A DNA stretch of 64,000 nt from Akebia trifoliata (GCA_017979445.1 CM030708.1:32678721-32742720); one strand, 5' to 3'; counted from the stretch's first letter, positions 1 through 13,054 are shown. Made by a program: numbers and translations. Notes: generated from the letters alone by a model not told the origin.

Positions 1-1409
1 CAAATCATGGAAAAAAGAAAAGTTGAAAGCTGAAAAAGAAAAGGTATTATGTAAAAATATCTTTTAAAATGATAGAATAACTCCAATGGACGGCTATTGC
101 AAACTAACATTTTCTTTTTTAGTTTATTAAAAGTATTATATTATATTATATTACATAAATATAATGCCACAGACCTGGGATCAAAATCCTACCTTCACAC
201 TTATGCCTATGGATCTGGATGACCCAATCAAGAGGCCGGCACTTGTATGGGTCATCGCAAAAAAATTGCACCAACCAGATCATCCTAATCACCCAATCAG
301 TTGGCGTCGGTTGTTAAATTCGGAATTTAGGGAAACGGATCCACTGGGAAATTTCAATTATATAGATGGCTAGGATAATCTAACCAACATAATATCTATC
401 TAATGGCCCATCCAAGGATAGTCTATGTGGTCCAGATCAATGGTAGGGGCACCGTGCAGATTGACAGCGAATAACATACAAACTATTGGTTTGTAAAAGG
501 CTTCCGCCAGAATCAACCCAACATCAAGTAAACAACAAAACAAGCTCTGGAAGGTCAGCGGCTATCTCCAATAACCAATGACCAAGTTGGTAAGATCTTT
601 CATGGTTAAAGGTTTCCACAATATATCGGCAATTCAACTTCAGATGTAAAATAAAACTTTCCATGAACAGCATATCAATCCGCCAGCTAAAGAATATCAT
701 ATAGGTGAGCACGCTATTCTTGTGAAGACCCTGCAATTAATATGCCATGCCAAAAAAAATCAATATGCCACACCAAGAAAGACTGGGTACAATAGTTATT
801 CTTTAGAAAAGAGTCTAAAAAACACCAACACTGACACAAGTAAAAGATCCCAAAAAAAAAGGAAAAAAGAAAGAAAAAAAAAAAGAAAAGAAAAGAAAAC
901 GAAAAAAGAAAAATAGAAATGGACAAACTTAGCCTCCATGCAACTGCCCTTAAAACCACTACAAAGCTGCAATTAATTGATATACTTTCAACACCGGGCC
1001 ATCCAAATTGACGAAAAGAGATCAAAATCATGACCATGAGAGCATTTCCTATGCCTGTGTGGCTCCCGCCTCTTCTCCACCTCAACGAATGATTATGAAG
1101 CAGAGCATTACATTGACATGTTATCATGAAGCTTATCCACCTTAATCATCTACCAGCAACAGTGACCCAATTTTGTAACAGAGAATATAATAGAGCTGTT
1201 CCAGTTGCTTATGAAGTAACTATATTAGTACTGCTCAATACCACCTGACTTGGTCAAGTTTGAATTTACTTGGCCAAACATTTCAGCAGTTCATAAAAAC
1301 AACCATGTAAGGCAAAATTCATAATTTTTATATTTTATAATTGGATAGGATCTTAGAATCCAGAAAAGAATTACGAACACCACGAAAGGAGCATAAGTAA
1401 TAAACTTAC

Positions 1410-4400
1410 CCTTCGCTGACCAAGCTTAATGCCAGATTGACCAAAACAGTTTGTGAAAGCCCTAATTTGTCAAGGACAGATGTCAGAGGAACATATGGGT
1501 GCTGCACACCAAGCTCAAAATCTAGTGTTGTCAATATCATTTGCTCTGCCTCAATCACCCGCTCTCGATACTGCTCAAACCAGTCCTGTTCAAAATAGAA
1601 AAAAGTACAAAAAGTTGAGGAAAGTTTCAACATGACCTCAAAAGAAGGATGCAAGTGAAACAAAGTTGAGGAGATAAGGAGAAACAGATGCAGGTATAAT
1701 TTATCCAATCTGACATTCTTTTATAAATTAGAAGTTACAATTACATCTCTCATCCCAGCATACTACACGCAACACCTTTTGAAAATATACAAATAAAATA
1801 AAAATAGAATCTGCATCTCTATTTGGGTAAACACCATATTTGAGGACACGTCCATGTTGAACCATGGTTTGAAATATAGGAATGTATCGTTATCGACCAA
1901 GACCTATACGACACATTGATGTTTTGGGAATGCATTGGTTTGTATTGACTGATACTGTATCGTTTTTTCCATTAAACGAAACGTTCAATCGATACTGACA
2001 CCGTACCATTCTGTGGATGTGCTGCTATACTGTAATGCGTAACCTAAGTTTCAAATATCACGGGACACATATTTTATCTTTCAAAAACATAGCCTCACTT
2101 CTTTTTTTGTGTGGGTTTGGGGGGGGGGAAGGAGTAGCATGACCTCATATTTACAAGGGAGCATGCACGTGCAACACAAGTGCTTAAGTGCATACACTTT
2201 TTTTTTTTTACTAATATTGTTTGCCTGAATAAGATAGTTTTTCTTAGATAAATGTAATAGAAAAATTATAAAAAAGATGCATGGCATGCTAACTATATTA
2301 CCTTTGTATACATCATTGTTGGTTGTAAAACATCAAGTTTCTAGGAGTACTATAGGAAATTTACAAATAACATAAATAACAACTCTATATGTGAATACTT
2401 ATTGGAAAAAAATTCTATGTGAATAAATTTTATTTTATTTTTGGTGGTGTTGTAAAGATCTCAACAGAACAGTGCTATTTATATTGCAATTCAACTTACG
2501 GATCAAAGTTATCATGACTTGAAAACCTTTAGAAAAAAAAACACTTTTCAAGAGAATTCTATGAAGTCTAAGGCCTTTCTTGGTATACTGGTGGCTATGG
2601 AAGGAAACGAGTGATCACACTTTTCAAGGGAAGGAGAAATTCATCTCTGATGTTATTATTGATGTACTTGGATTCCGGTGCAAGGTCTTCAATGAGTTCA
2701 AGGTTTCTTTTTTGAGGACTTCCTAGTAAGATGGGAGTATGTTTGTAACATCATAGGGGAGAGTTAGCTTGTATCTGGAGTGGGCGCTTTTCTATTTTGT
2801 TTGTGTTTGTTTTGTTATTTGCTTTTCTCTTTTGGTCGGTCTCCTTGACTGCCTCTGCTTGCTTTTGTTTCTCTTTCTTATCGATAAATTTAATTGTAAA
2901 AAAGGAAATATATGTGGGTGGTACTTTAAGAAAAAAAAGTATGGTAGGTTGCAATAAAGTAGCATAATAGTAATTTAAATTTTAGCAACTTAAGGGATTG
3001 TTATAAAGGTGCCCTCCATGAAGTAGATCAGAGGTGTGGGATCCACCCGTTTCAAGCTCTCTCGGGACCTGTGACTACCACAGAAGAGGTAAAACCCCCC
3101 TAAATAATAAATTTACTATTGGTGGCATTTTTTGAAAGATGACCTGACTTGGAGTGTTAGCTTAAAATATATAACAATACTAAACAAAATTATTTTAGAA
3201 CTAAAATTGAGAGTTGAATCAGGTCATCACAGACTTAATGTCTTTGTCCATAGAAAAACACTTCACAATAATGTGACTATCAAAACCCTCGAGATTCAAG
3301 TTCAGCTGCTAAAGGCTTGGAACAAAATAATTAATGCCTAGAGATACTCACAACAGGGAGCAGATTGGGAAAGAAATTAAGATCCAGCTTATGACAAATT
3401 TCACAGGAAGCTCTCAGTACGTTGTTCAAAGGGCGCAATGTCTCCTCGGATTTTGCAGCAAGGAACAGAGCAGCTGTTGCAATCAACTGCATACATAGCA
3501 AGGATCAGTAATGAGAAAATTTCAAGTCTAAGCTCGAGAAGACCAAACTTAGTTAACTGGAAGTAAATGACATGTTGAGGGACATGGTGTAGTAAACTAG
3601 CTACATGAAATAGAAAACAAGATTAAAGAAGTAAAACTAATATAGGTTAAAAATAGTGGATACGGAGAGATGAGAACTGATAAAACTAAGTATTCTTGCT
3701 AATGATGTAATCATGTAGTATTGACAGAAACAATTGCAGCTATGGTATCTGTCTTTTTAATGTCATAAGGCACTGGCTTTGCATTCTTTTTGTGCCAACT
3801 TGCAGACAACTTTCTCACCCCTTAGAATCCCCAAAATGCATATAAATCAACACATGCCTTACGTTTAGTTTCACTTATCACTCTCTTTGCTTCTTTTTCT
3901 AAAATTTTTGTATCATTCATGCATTTTCTTCATTTCTAGTTAATTGCCAAGACTTGTAAAATCTTTGTTTCTCCAATGAATATATGACCAATCATCATTC
4001 CACCACCAAGTTTCTTATGCATGTGACTTTTTCCCACAGATTCCCCAAGAATCTCTCTGTTCTTTTAATACATTTAGGTCACCATCAACATGATTTTTAA
4101 GGGTCGTAATTCCCATTTCATTTTTATCCACATATGAGCCCTCAATGCATCAACTCATATTCTCTAATTTCTTTCCCAATGTGACCATTCAAGTCTCATC
4201 TTATAATCATCCTCTCTCCTCCAGGAATTCTTTGAACGAGTTCATCCAAGAACGGTCCTCTTTTTTCTATAGTAAAAATTGGGCTGCATAAGTACTACTT
4301 ATTTGAATTATATCTTTCAATATTACAAGTTTTATAACTAATAATAGATCACCTATTCTCCCAACATCTATCACTTTATCATTTAAATTACGCCATTTGA

Positions 4401-6780
4401 TTTGAACCAATGTTTTTAGAGGTGTGTGAGGCTTACACCTTGAGGCGTGTGTAAGCCTCGGGATGAGGCTCATTAAAATGCCCCAAGACGTAAGGTTGAG
4501 AATTTAAAGAAGCCAAAGCTTAATTATTTTATATGTTATATTATTTATTTAAAAAATATCAAGCATGTGAGGCGTACAATTTTTACCTCGACAATTTTTA
4601 CCTCGAGGCATTGGCCAGCCGAGGGCCTTGTCTCATGCCTCAACGAGTACATTGATTTGAACTTCTCTTATGTACAGGAAAATTTGCAACAATCAATTAC
4701 TTAGCTTTGGCTATTTCCAATTCATTTCTCACAGATAAGCTGCTTTTAATTCTTTTCATTGTATCCACTAAATTTGAATATTGGGTACCAATGGTTTGAA
4801 CAAAACACCACATAAAGAAAATAACTAATAAGTGAAAAAACTCACTAGCCTACATAAGAATGAAAAAAAATAAAAAAAATATCCAACAAAGCCATCACCA
4901 TGAACCACAGATTTTCAATATGATATACAATTGGTGTATCTAATCCCTTTCAACATTTTTGGGTTTTATGCAATGATGCAATATAGGCCCTGCTTGGTAT
5001 GCCAACACAAGACCAAAAATTCACTAAGTTCTGTGCGTGAAAACTGTGGCACAAAGTTTTATGCTGTGAGCCTATGATAAATTGAAATTTTGAATAGATT
5101 TGCAGGCATACCAAGCAGGGATATAGTTCAAACTTGACTATTAAGAATTCCACTTGTTTGTACTTAACTTCAAATTCCAAAATATCAAGAAGGGTGCCAT
5201 CCTCCACAATAAAGGCTTGATGGCAATCCTTAGAGAAGCTACATAAAGCTTTTAGGTGTTGTGTTCCTTTCATTCCTTCCTTCTTTTTTTCCTTGAAAGG
5301 AATGATAAATGGATTCAATCATGGTTTAAAGGTCAGGTGTTAGAAAATTAATGTAATTGACAACAAAATCTTAGAATAAATGCATTATTAAAAAAATACT
5401 TTTTCTTACTTATAAAAAAAAGTATATTTATTAAACAAAATATCCTTAACAGCATTAAAAACTAATTTGGAAAAAACGTATGTTACATCTTTGTGTGTTG
5501 ATATTGAAGTGTGTAATGATCTTTACTTCCTCATATGTTCCATCAACTTAACAATACGCTAAAACTATGAATATACTTGCCAAATAAGTATAGACAAAAT
5601 GTTATCATAAGCCACAATGAGGATGCTGCATGCATTGATAGGAAAGGAAAGCCATTTTGCTATGGCACTGCTAACCTTACTAAAGGTAGAAATATCTTCC
5701 ACATAAACCAAGAATACTTCCATGTTCACCTTAAGTACATATCACTTTCGCTGAAGTATAAATTAAATGTAAAAATTATGCAATACAACATGATCTTTCT
5801 CCGTGGATAAGTAACAATATCACAAATTCTCATAAAGTATCATCTGGAGAAAACCAATATGAAGTCCATGGGAATTTTAACAATCAAAATTGACCTCATT
5901 ATCCATTTGACAATGATTTGGGGGGGGGGGGGGGGGGGGGGGGGGAGGAGGGGGGGACACATTGCTCAGTCTAATCGAGACATATAACAGCTGCACTAAT
6001 AACAACATTCTCAGAGTTCAATTAAAGCTGAGAATGTCAAATAAGACCAAAAACGAGGGGTAGGAAACTCACAAATCTATCGTGACAAGCGTGAGATCGT
6101 CGAACAAAAAAGCGGTGGCATAGAACCATCGCAGATCCTATAGTAGTTTGTGGCCTATAGAATTCCACAATGCAATTATATTAGTAACTATTTCACAAAA
6201 TCTTACTAAGAAACATAAAAAATGAGAATTTAAGAGATAAAAATCAAGGGTACAATAAATGCACATAATCATGATGGAGATCTTACAATTCGAGCCGCAT
6301 TCCAAGATTTTGAAGGAATGCACAATACGAGTACCGCAAATACGTTTCTCGGAGAGAATCGATCCCATCCTTCCTTGATGGAGACAGTCTTTCAATCTCG
6401 TCCCGCGACATAAATTCAACTTCATCCTCTGATTTTGACCGTTGGCGCTTATAGCCTGTAGAATGGGCACTCCCATCAGGTCTTGTAGGGGCAGAGAAGG
6501 AACTATTGCTAGTTGAAGGGGTATTTCCAGTTGGGTTGAACATTTGATAGTGTCTACTGCTATCTTCCCAAGATGAAGCCGAGAACTTTCTTTTCTTCAT
6601 CGAAGAAGCAACGTAATCATCACTCCTAACATTATAAGTATACTCCTTAAAACCCCTTGAGAATTCATGAGCATTGCTATTGTTGCTTCTGTGATAGTTA
6701 TTGTTATTTCTATAGAACGAGGATTGTAAATCATTGCGGAAACTACCCCTTTGTCCACGACAAGTCCGTGAGAAAAACAT
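1410..6780 (-). CDS. CYCT1: Cyclin T (CYCT1-type, P-TEFb subunit), 3' end beyond left edge
   Basis: This is the regulatory partner of the plant CDKC kinases, which phosphorylate the RNA polymerase II C-terminal domain in the nucleus. Four coding exons are visible on the minus strand: 6780-6287, 6154-6073, 3486-3352 and 1585-1410. All have GT/AG borders and consistent phases, giving about the first 295 residues. The N-terminal part is Asn/Ser-rich, starting MFFSRTCRG. Then comes the cyclin box: [70 protein letters not shown] and [14 protein letters not shown]. The ATG at 6780 lies just after an acceptor (TTGCAG), so the leader is spliced. The exon at 1410 ends in phase 2 at a GTAAGT donor. The second cyclin repeat, normally starting with an LRSSLWLQFKPH-like motif, is absent from 1-1409 and must lie off the window. 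Closest in type to Arabidopsis CYCT1;3 to CYCT1;5; the paralogue is not resolved. Confidence 0.93.
1586..3351 (-). other. Cyclin T intron with MITE-like and LINE-like repeats
   Basis: This intron separates the cyclin T exons ending at 3352 and starting at 1585. Positions 1860-2065 hold a decayed inverted-repeat element: an ACCATGGTTTGAAATAT end faces an AAGTTTCAAATATC end. Positions 2575-2910 look like the 3' tail of a non-LTR retrotransposon, with a T-rich stretch ending in ATCGATAAATTTAATTG followed by A-rich sequence. The LINE assignment is tentative. No extra coding exon was seen. Confidence 0.4.
4410..4650. repeat. Foldback repeat with GAGGC/GCCTC motifs
   Basis: Within a cyclin T intron, short GC-rich blocks such as GTGAGGCTTACACC, TGTAAGCCTCGGG, ACCTCGAGGCATTG and CATGCCTCAACG alternate in both orientations around an AT-rich centre. 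This suits a degenerate foldback transposon of a type common in plants. Exact ends and family are not determined. Confidence 0.5.
4988..5120. mobile_element. hAT-like MITE, 133 bp with perfect 16-bp inverted ends
   Basis: The ends CCCTGCTTGGTATGCC and GGCATACCAAGCAGGG are perfect inverted repeats. The six bases ATATAG occur one base before the left end (4981-4986) and directly after the right end (5121-5126), suggesting a target duplication. The short size and lack of coding capacity point to a non-autonomous element, sitting in the cyclin T intron. Confidence 0.75.
5920..5957 (+). repeat. Poly-G tract (26 uninterrupted G, then G-rich)
   Basis: Twenty-six consecutive G run from 5920 to 5945, followed by AGGA and seven more G. 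On the cyclin T transcript this reads as poly-C, about 120 bases from the exon at 6073-6154. Such runs can form G-quadruplexes on the DNA plus strand, and their length is prone to sequencing error. Confidence 0.85.
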
Positions 6781-7452
6781 GGTTCTGCAAGGAAACAAGT
6801 TGTCAAACTCTGAGAAGGAACAAATGGATTTCTCCAAATAGATTTGAGACCTAAGCTATTAAATTCTGAAAAAAAAAAAAAAGACCAACCTTAAGAATTG
6901 AAAATTATCATGAGCATGAAATATACCAGATTTGTATCAAACTACTGAACAAACTACAATCAAGAAATTCAGATAACAGAATTACAGATTATCAAATAAA
7001 GAACTAGAGAAAACACCAAAAAACTTTTAAAAAACTCCTTTTTCCCCAACCAGATGTTAATGGAAATATAAGCATGACCAGATCAAATTGAATTTAGCGA
7101 CTTTAGATCCGATTAACCAAAATCCAAGTCAAACAATAATTCTTATTCAAAAATCAACTAAATTATCATAGATGACAAAAAAAACTATAAATTACACTCA
7201 TCCGATTACAGATTGATGAAAACCCTAATTATATGTAATCTCAATTGCATCTCCGACACCATTGCAGAATCCAAAAAGATCAAGAATTTAGCACACAAAT
7301 CCATCTATATTTTGCAATAAATAAATAAAAACTAAATCTACGATCTATAGATGAACAATCGATGGAAAAAACCCAAAGTATGCTGATCCAACTGCAATAG
7401 ATCAAACCTTTGAATCAAATTACAGGAACACTAACAACAGATCAAAAAATAC

Positions 7453-7545
7453 CTGATTTGCAAAGAAATAAAGATTTGAATCTCTCACACACAAAATCTC
7501 TCTCGTCAACGCTTTGAGGAGTCCGGATTTTGTTAAATTTGGGAT
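7453..7545 (-). other. Probable 5' UTR exon and start region of the cyclin T gene
   Basis: A donor (AAATCAG|GTATTT on the minus strand, exon edge at 7453) can pair with the acceptor at 6785/6784, just before the cyclin T start codon. Purine- and pyrimidine-rich leader sequence lies upstream. The outer boundary near 7545 is estimated, because no clear TATA box was found. The intervening 670 bases look like ordinary intron. Confidence 0.5.
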
Positions 7546-8575
7546 GAATTATAGGTTTTTTTTTTTTTGGGTTTAGGCAAGAGTGGGAGAACCGTCATGA
7601 AATAAACTTGTGAAAAAGAACTTAAGGTCGCCCAATAATACCAACTTTTCTCCGCAACTGATATAGTAGTCCTGATTGTAAGTTAATATATCACAATCTG
7701 AATTTACATCCGTTAAATATCAAAATAATGACGTCATAATATCATACTAACGTCTTCAGTCGTAGATATTGCGCTTAAAGAATTTAAGATTCGAATTGGG
7801 GAATTAGAGCATCCGTCTATATTTAGAAAATATCCTTTGATTTCGTCGGATAGTGCCATGCTCGTTCACACGCGCCCACGTCGCACTCCCTCATCTAAAA
7901 GTAGAATTAGATGAAAAATACGTAAATATGACGTTTAAATGTATAGATTTATAGATAAAATTATTTCGTTCGTCGTTCGTCTAGGCGATAACAAATCTTG
8001 AAATTCTTTTAAATCCAATAATTCATTCAAGGGTCTAGATCGAAAGAATGAATATTTATAGGATTATAGACATACTATTGAATTGTACATATTACATGAT
8101 CGTTGGAGGTCCAAAAATAAAAATTTCTTTGGTGTAGGACTTTAGAACCATGGTTTTAAAACTCGGTTTCACGTCTCGTCTCATCTATGTCAGATATCGA
8201 GTTGTCTCGGACAGATTTTTCAATACGTTTGAGATGTCTTGTTCAAAAATGAAAAAAATGAATATAGGATTTTAAATCTTGTCTGAAAAATTAATTTGTC
8301 TGTTCGTCTCATCCATGCCTAATACCAAGACAATTTGGACGATACGTCTCGAACTAGAAACGAGTTTTGAAATCAAGTCTTAGACACAATCTTATAAAAC
8401 ATTCAACAATTGCATAAGATAGATAAAAATTAAGGGAGAGAATGAGATTCATTTATTATCACATATGTCCTCGATCTTTATATATAAGGTAAAAGTCGAT
8501 GATTGCAAAATTCTAATGTTGAACACCAATTCCTAAAATAAATTTGTTAAAGTTATTTCCTATGGCGTTGTATTT

Positions 8576-8714
8576 AATGTTGTGATGACTCGGAATTGTG
8601 CTCAAAATTAAAATTGTTTTTCTTGAGATACGAGTGGAAAGTATTTATGGTTCTAAACACAACTCCACGTCAGCTCAGCTTTAAATGCAATGTCCCGAGT
8701 AGTCACTCTAACAT
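8576..8714. mobile_element. Hairpin-core MITE, copy 1
   Basis: Diverged member of the family described in the findings. The left arm AATGTTGTGATGACTCGG mirrors the right arm CGAGTAGTCACTCTAACATT, and the centre holds TTTTTCTTGAGATACGAG. The CCACGTCAGCTCAGC motif before the right arm is shared with the copy at 14588. Confidence 0.6.
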
Positions 8715-8867
8715 TGTTCTCCCTAATATCCTTGTGATTCAAACTTTTAAGTGATGGGATCCATATGAATGACCGATAAATTTTAATGGTCTTTTGAATT
8801 TTTGTTTAACAAACAAGACTTAAGTTAAATAAATAATAGATAATTAGTTTATTTATTTATTTTTTGA

Positions 8868-9102
8868 TAACCGGGTATCCTTGTAGACAACAGACCAAGC
8901 CCATATCTGGGCTTTGCCTAGTCTAAGGATTAGTCCAGGGGCACATGCAATGCTTGCACATCACACTCACCAAGTAAGTGAGGGTGCGCCTTTGCAGGTG
9001 GCCCTTGGGGAATTAATGCTCATACTGACTATATAACTCGCTATCTACGGACTTTTACAATTTATCGGTTCGAAATTGCCATTGAACCAACCCCTCAGGG
9101 TT
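8868..9102 (-). mobile_element. tRNA-derived SINE, family 1 copy
   Basis: Read on the minus strand it begins CCCTGAGGGGTTGGTTCAATGG, which contains an A-box-like segment of a tRNA promoter. A degenerate B-box region follows, and it ends GGATACCCGGTTATC before a T/A-rich tail. The same body occurs at 51719-51966 and, internally shortened, at 27721-27893. It has no coding capacity. Confidence 0.75.
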
Positions 9103-10301
9103 ACAAATAATTAGTTAGAGTTAAAAAGAAACACGATTTTGTTTCAAAATTCTTATAACATGTTGATGAGTAGGCATGATGTATTTGTATTTGTAGATGA
9201 TATAACAGAAATTAATTACGAGACTTTGAAAATGGAAGAATGGGAAATCCTATCAAGAATATGGGTTTTATTTGTTTATTTATTTTTTGGGTAGATCGGA
9301 TTAAGGTTTAGAGGAAGAAATTTGATCAAGTTACCGATGAGAATGAAAATTTGTCAAATTGGTTGGATTGTGATTGGATACTCATTCAATTTGGTTGGAT
9401 CAATTTAATTTTATTATATATTTTTCAAAATATGCTTGATCTTTACTTATATCATCTTTCATTTTCATAAAAATCATGTTCTATTTTAATAAGTGAGGGT
9501 CAATGGAATTAGTAATTAGTAGGTGAGAGAAAAAACACAAAACATGTTTCTTCTTTTGCTATGTAGATAGGGCAACCAATGAATCAGGTTTGAGTTGTTC
9601 AATTATAATTTTATTAGATTCCAATTGATCCAGACCCGGATCTAACATCTTAATAAGATGATATTAAACATTTTAATGGATTTAATTTTTAAAGGGGCTG
9701 AATTTTGATACAAAAAATCTTTAAAAGGGGCCATGACATGATGCACCAAAAGTATGGACATGACATGATGCAAATTGAGATGAAAAGGAGAGTATAGCTT
9801 TGGCTTCAACCTCCAAATCGATGCTAGTGCAAGCTCAACCTCCATAATTGGTTGATCGAAGGAGTCACTTTCATCTCGAAAATACAAGAAGAGCTCAAGC
9901 TCACTACTAACAACAAAGGTTAAGGAGGTAGACCTTTTACCCCAAACTTCTTGTAGATGGGAGGAGGGGATTTATTCTCAAGCTCTTCTCGCCAACAACT
10001 ATAATGAAAAAGGTTCCACACTCTTCAAAAGGGAGAGTTTCTCAAGATTCTCCTTTCAAGTCTACTTTTGGATAAAAGCACAACCATTGTTTACTATACA
10101 TGAGTCTTGCCTAAATTGAGTAGAGGATTGATTGAGGGTAGTTGAAGTAGTAGATAGAGATAAGACGTGAGGTGAGGTGAAGATAATGGAGAGAGAGAAC
10201 TCGAGAACCACTTGGGAGAAGAGTGAGTCTTCACTTACTTGCTAGAGTATAAAAGGTTAAAATTTCCATTTCTTATACAACAACCATGAAGAAGTTATAC
10301 C

Positions 10302-10508
10302 TTTTTTTTTTATAACGGAAGGTATCCGGGCCAGCTTGCGCGCACTAGACTAGTCCCTACGCCCCGCACTCAGGCTATACCCCACTACGTGGAGCGGTGC
10401 GTGGTCACCAAGGTTTTTTTATGGGTAGTGCGATTTGAACTTGAGACCATAGAAAAAGCAGATTCCTTGGCCTCAAGTTACTACCATTCAGCCACCCCCT
10501 TGGTGGTT
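10302..10508 (-). mobile_element. tRNA-derived SINE, family 2, with target duplication
   Basis: On the minus strand it reads GGTGGCTGAATGGTAG (A box) and CAAGTTCAAATCGC (B box) about 45 bases apart, a GC-rich body, and a poly-A tail that appears as T at 10302-10310. The direct repeat AAGTTATACC flanks both sides (10292-10301 and 10509-10518), and both copies continue into T-rich sequence. This is a textbook target-site duplication, so the insertion is probably fairly recent. Confidence 0.88.
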
Positions 10509-11242
10509 AAGTTATACCTTTTTATAGGAAAGGGCAAGAAGCATCATCACGTTGTTTGTCATCATCTCTTACCCTTCACATTTACGTCATACCATGAAAT
10601 TGGTTGTACTTTGCCAACTCACACATAATGTGTCCTTGTGATTTCAAATAGGCTTATACATTTTGCATAGTCTACATTAATTTCATCCATAGATCACCAC
10701 ACTTGCTCATTGGTTATAGGTGATTACTGTCTTTTCCATTGAAGCAACCCTCATGCACGAGAAGTCATACTTGATTCTTCAAGGAGCATCCCATAGACTA
10801 CGTGTTCAATGATTGTGAATTCGTGTAAATTTGGTACGTTAATTGTCAATGTTAATAATTACCTAACTATTAATAATTAGTGATATTGACATATTAGAAG
10901 GCGAATGACATAAGTAATCAAAATCAAACGAATTCTTAGTTTCGATATTAAATTGAGCTTAGGAAAAGTACGAGAAGTACACGTGACGCGCTCTTAGGAA
11001 GTTGTTCGTTCTTGAAAAGGTGAGACAACCACCACATTATGTTGTACAAGCCAATAAACTCATGAGAAGTCAATGTCTAAGAAAGCAAACATATGTACTA
11101 GAACTATAGGAGGGAGCCTATAAGCACTTGAGAAGACAATACCTTGGCATTATGGCAGATGAAAGTGTCATATACAATAAGATAGCAATGTGTTCTACAG
11201 ATTTTTTACCGTAGGTTAGTAACTCTAGGTCTTTTTATCTAA

Positions 11243-11479
11243 TCCACAGGGGGTTGGCCTAGTGGCAAGCCGAGCCTTGATCAGCTCCTCGACAAAGAGT
11301 AGGTCAAGTGTTCTAAACCCCATGAAGCTATGAATTTCTTGGGGCCAAGGGTTTTGTTGACCCTTGACTCGACCTATTACACATAAGACTTTCCAAGGGG
11401 GCGATGCATGTGATCGTGGGATTAGCCCCACTCGATGAGTGAGGATACCTACAATATCACCCCAAAAAAAAAAAAAAGT
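11243..11479 (+). mobile_element. tRNA-derived SINE, family 3, with poly-A and target duplication
   Basis: On the plus strand it starts GGGGGTTGGCCTAGTGGCAA (A box), has a B-box-like AAGTGTTCTAAACCCC about 45 bases later, and ends in a poly-A tail at 11463-11477. The flanks TTTTTATCTAA (11232-11242) and TTTTTATCCAA (11480-11490) match at 10 of 11 positions, fitting a target duplication. Confidence 0.85.
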
Positions 11480-11664
11480 TTTTTATCCAAATGAACGCAA
11501 ACCACCTAAGATATATAGACGTAAAGCTCGAACCACCTACAAGATATATAGACTTACATAACTAAAGGATTATATACTGGTAAGAAAAGATAAGAATGCA
11601 CCTTCACATAACATAGAGTTGTAGGAACCTCTTAAGACACACAGATTGATGGGTCCCTACTAAT

Positions 11665-11930
11665 TAGGGCTGTAAATGGTTAGACCCTCTAAATCCTAAC
11701 CCAACCATGGCCCGTCTAATGTCTGGTTGGGCCAAATAAAAATTCTATGTCCAGCCCGAGTTGGCCCACACAAAATTTTGGCTTCGTAAGCCCACAAATT
11801 TTATATTTCATTATATATGGGCCAATTAGCCTAGTTCCAAGGCCTATATGAGCTTTATGCTGACTAGGATCAGGCCCAATCCCTAAACGGCCTATTAACA
11901 CTACCCAAACCAGGCCCATCGACAGCTCTA
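11665..11930. mobile_element. hAT-like MITE, 266 bp
   Basis: The ends TAGGGCTGTAAATGG and CCATCGACAGCTCTA are imperfect inverted repeats typical of non-autonomous hAT elements. The flanking octamers CTACTAAT and ATACTAAA match at six of eight positions, so they are a decayed 8-bp duplication. The interior is rich in GGCCCA motifs and has no coding potential. Confidence 0.75.
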
Positions 11931-12683
11931 ATACTAAACATCAATATAACCACGTGTCAGGATATTGCGATCATGTCGAGAGGGGGGGAGAGAGAGAGAG
12001 AGAAAGGGCCGGGTAACCCCACATGCAACTTGATTGCTAGATCTTTGTGTACTATTTATTTCTCATCCTTCCAAGCCTTGTCGGATGGGGTACGATTCCC
12101 TTTTTGGACACTCCAAGATCTCAATGTCTCGATATCATGGTTTACTGTTTTACTTCGTTGTTCCTAACGTTAAATACCTTAACTATGACATAAATAACAA
12201 TTTTGTTATAAACTATACTATGTTTTAAAGCTAAAAACAGAACTCGAGTTACTGTTAACCGAGTCAAACTCGATTACCAAAAAGATATGGTGATTGGTGA
12301 ACAATTTAGAAACAAGTTTATAAATATGAAATAGTTACAAACTACACACAACTACTCAATTTGATTTATTTAGGAGATATAAAAGGTAGACCCTATTTTA
12401 AATCATTATTTTATTATTATTATTTTTGTTTTTTTAAGATAAATAAATAAAAGGGGAAACTTCCAAAATGATCTTGAATGGGGCCAAAATTACTCTAACA
12501 ACCATAATTTTAAAATATTTAATTAAAAAGTAATTTAACTATTTTAGTATTTATTTATTTATTTTTATCAAATCAAGTACATTATTGTCACATTTGCAAT
12601 TTTATATTTTTAACCTTCCTTTGAACTTCAAATAAAAGACCATGAAAGATAAGAAAACATCAAAACTATAAGAATAATGAATG

Positions 12684-12802
12684 GACACGGTTGGGTATGC
12701 GATTGACGTGGCAAGGGCACTGCACATCTTTTTCTTGTGTATTTTGATGAAAAAGATCTATGATTCTGTGCTCTTATCATAACAATCATCTCCCAACCAC
12801 GT
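12684..12802. mobile_element. Hairpin-core MITE, copy 2
   Basis: The outer arms CGGTTGGGTATGCGATTG and CAATCATCTCCCAACCACG are inverted. The centre contains CATCTTTTTCTTGTG, then GATGAAAAAGATCTATG and ATTCTGTGC, the shared core of the family. Confidence 0.65.
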
Positions 12803-13054
12803 ACGAAAATCGTGGGCATTCATTGCGACTTAAACTATTTTTAAGATTTATTTAAGATTGAAAAAAAGAGTATAAAGGTAAATTCATTTTAATGTCTTTA
12901 CTAGTCTAAACATCATATGCTATTTTTGATAAAAATAAAGGAAAAAATTACTTAAAAAATCTTGGTTAAGGGAGTTCTTTCTAATTAGTCTTTTAGTTTT
13001 AGGGTCTCTCTTGATAATCTATTTAGTAAAAATTTTATTTCTAAATAAAATTAA

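Noticed and set aside
164..373. 69-codon open frame near the left edge
   Set aside because: No recognisable motif or family, and it lies in the probable cyclin T intron.
953..1056. Minus-strand peptide with VEVEKRREPHRHRK and a stop, resembling an Arg/His-rich cyclin T tail
   Set aside because: No exon for the second cyclin repeat lies between it and the exon at 1410, and the acceptor is weak. Probably chance within the intron.
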